DNA of 33,306 nt from a virus. Numbering within the stretch: position 1 is the stretch's first letter; every line of letters begins with the position of its first letter. A program made the translations under genes and the position numbers. A model generated the notes under the pieces. The model was not told where the DNA came from. It worked only from the letters and a program-made list of their open reading frames with translations, and ran no database searches. Location of the stretch: IMG/VR virus record IMGVR_UViG_3300025141_000409, positions 1-33,306 of that record; one strand, given 5' to 3'. This document shows positions 32,753 to 33,306 of this stretch, in pieces.

Positions 32753-32787
32753 AGTTTTTGTACATATAAATATAAAAAATATAAAAA

Positions 32788-33021
32788 TTAATAAGAATTA
32801 TTTTCTTTTTGGTCTTTATATCTTTGTCTTGATTTTGCTAAATTTATTCTTTCTCTTTTTAATTCTGATTTCTTTTTATAATATGATTTGTTCTTTAATT
32901 GTAACATCAATTCACTATCTCTTATTATTCTTTTAAATTTTTTTAATGCACCCTCTACATTATTATTGTATACCTTAACTCCAAGACCACTCAGTTTACT
33001 ACCTCTAACTTTTTTTGCCAT
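32788..33021 (-). CDS. rpsU: phage-encoded ribosomal protein bS21
   Basis: 77 residues. Matches bS21: a short strand GVKVYNNNVEGALKKFKRIIRDS (compare [23 protein letters not shown]), then LKNKSYYKKKSELKRERINLAKSR, as in EFYEKPTxxRKRxxxxAVKR. Lys/Arg-rich throughout. bS21 sits near the mRNA exit/anti-SD region of the 30S subunit and helps initiation. Phage copies are known from aquatic phages and are thought to enter host ribosomes. The ATG follows AAAGAGGT and overlaps the upstream stop by 17 bases. A late promoter box follows the gene. Confidence 0.87.
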   Translation of the reverse strand: MAKKVRGSKLSGLGVKVYNNNVEGALKKFKRIIRDSELMLQLKNKSYYKKKSELKRERINLAKSRQRYKDQKENNSY

Positions 33022-33306
33022 TCTTTACCTCTTTAATTATCTCTCTTACCATAACTCTTAATTTACCTTCACTTATCTGTTTTGATTTCAAGTGTTTCAT
33101 AAATTCTCTTGCTAAAAATCTTTCTCTTTTATATGCAGCTTTTGGCCATTTCTTTTTCATTGATACAGGCATTGAATCATAATCTTCTGATAAACTATTA
33201 TTTACCAACCAAGAAACTCTACGAGCATCAGAATTATAAGTTTTCTTATATCTATTCTCTTCAAGAGTTTTGAACCATTTTTTGATTTCTTTTACTGTTG
33301 TTTTTC
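33005..33306 (-). CDS. partial unknown gene, 5' end beyond window
   Basis: At least 99 residues are open to the window edge in the frame ending KNGKKS. The visible part begins KTTVKEIKKWFKTLEENR and contains SDARRVSWLVNN, MPVSMKKKWPKAAYKRERFLAREF and a basic C-terminal helix. It is likely all-helical and basic. The TTG at 33208 is internal, not the start, because the frame stays open upstream. It overlaps the bS21 start by 17 bases. No family recognised. Confidence 0.75.
   Translation of the reverse strand, partial: KTTVKEIKKWFKTLEENRYKKTYNSDARRVSWLVNNSLSEDYDSMPVSMKKKWPKAAYKRERFLAREFMKHLKSKQISEGKLRVMVREIIKEVKNGKKS

Noticed and set aside
33005-33208. A complete 67-residue gene from the TTG at 33208
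   Set aside because: The frame stays open to the window edge with consistent protein character, so this is the tail of a longer gene.

Overview
This window is a contiguous piece of a T4-like (straboviral-type) tailed phage genome with a contractile tail. It is strongly AT-rich, and every credible gene lies on the minus strand, so the window reads biologically from right (33306) to left (1). The evidence is an unbroken set of T4-family proteins: scaffold gp22, major capsid gp23, neck proteins, tail terminator gp15, sheath gp18, tube gp19, gp26, tape measure, gp48/54-type and gp53-type baseplate proteins, a gp27-type hub, SSB gp32, UvsX, 5'-3' exonuclease, helicase gp41 and a class II ribonucleotide reductase. 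A phage ribosomal protein bS21, a B12-dependent RNR and marine-type T4-like sequence variants suggest an aquatic bacterial host. The host cannot be named from this sequence.

Layout in transcription order: (1) 33306-32788, a partial unknown gene and bS21. (2) 32640-29547, head genes: acidic scaffold, major capsid and a small protein, ending in a good terminator at 29490-29518. (3) 29433-22072, neck, tail terminator, sheath, tube, a GH108 lysozyme and a gp26-type protein with an apparent frameshifted extension. (4) 22025-12633, a small protein, tape measure and three baseplate proteins. (5) 12582-8904, a family-A DNA polymerase, a 672-residue protein with a PD-(D/E)xK-like core, and a small unknown. 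(6) 8845-6976, a redox/metal cluster: glutaredoxin-like protein, Cys-rich zinc-ribbon protein, thioredoxin and a small unknown. (7) 6860-1, replication, recombination and nucleotide genes: gp32, uvsX, exonuclease, helicase, a micro-ORF, a DNA methyltransferase and the RNR, which is cut by the window edge.

The most striking observation is the thioredoxin at 7480-7136. Its WCGPC active site is encoded as Trp-TGA-Gly-Pro-Cys, so the first catalytic Cys codon is an in-frame TGA. A hairpin starts 16 nt after the TGA, with a 6-bp stem and an AGGU loop. It is built from four consecutive G/C-ending codons, which is out of character for this AT-rich genome. That matches what is known of bacterial selenocysteine insertion elements, so I infer a phage selenoprotein thioredoxin. 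It sits beside a second redox protein and upstream of the RNR it could reduce. Other points are a probable +1 (or -2) frameshift on a T7 run in the gp26-type gene, a three-helix RNA element between gp32 and uvsX, and a repeated AT-rich motif in front of late genes.

No gene-free stretch exceeds 300 bases. The longest gaps (5937-6074, 32641-32787, 25957-26086, 6861-6975, 29434-29546) are described as regulatory features. I saw no tRNA, CRISPR array, insertion sequence or attachment site.
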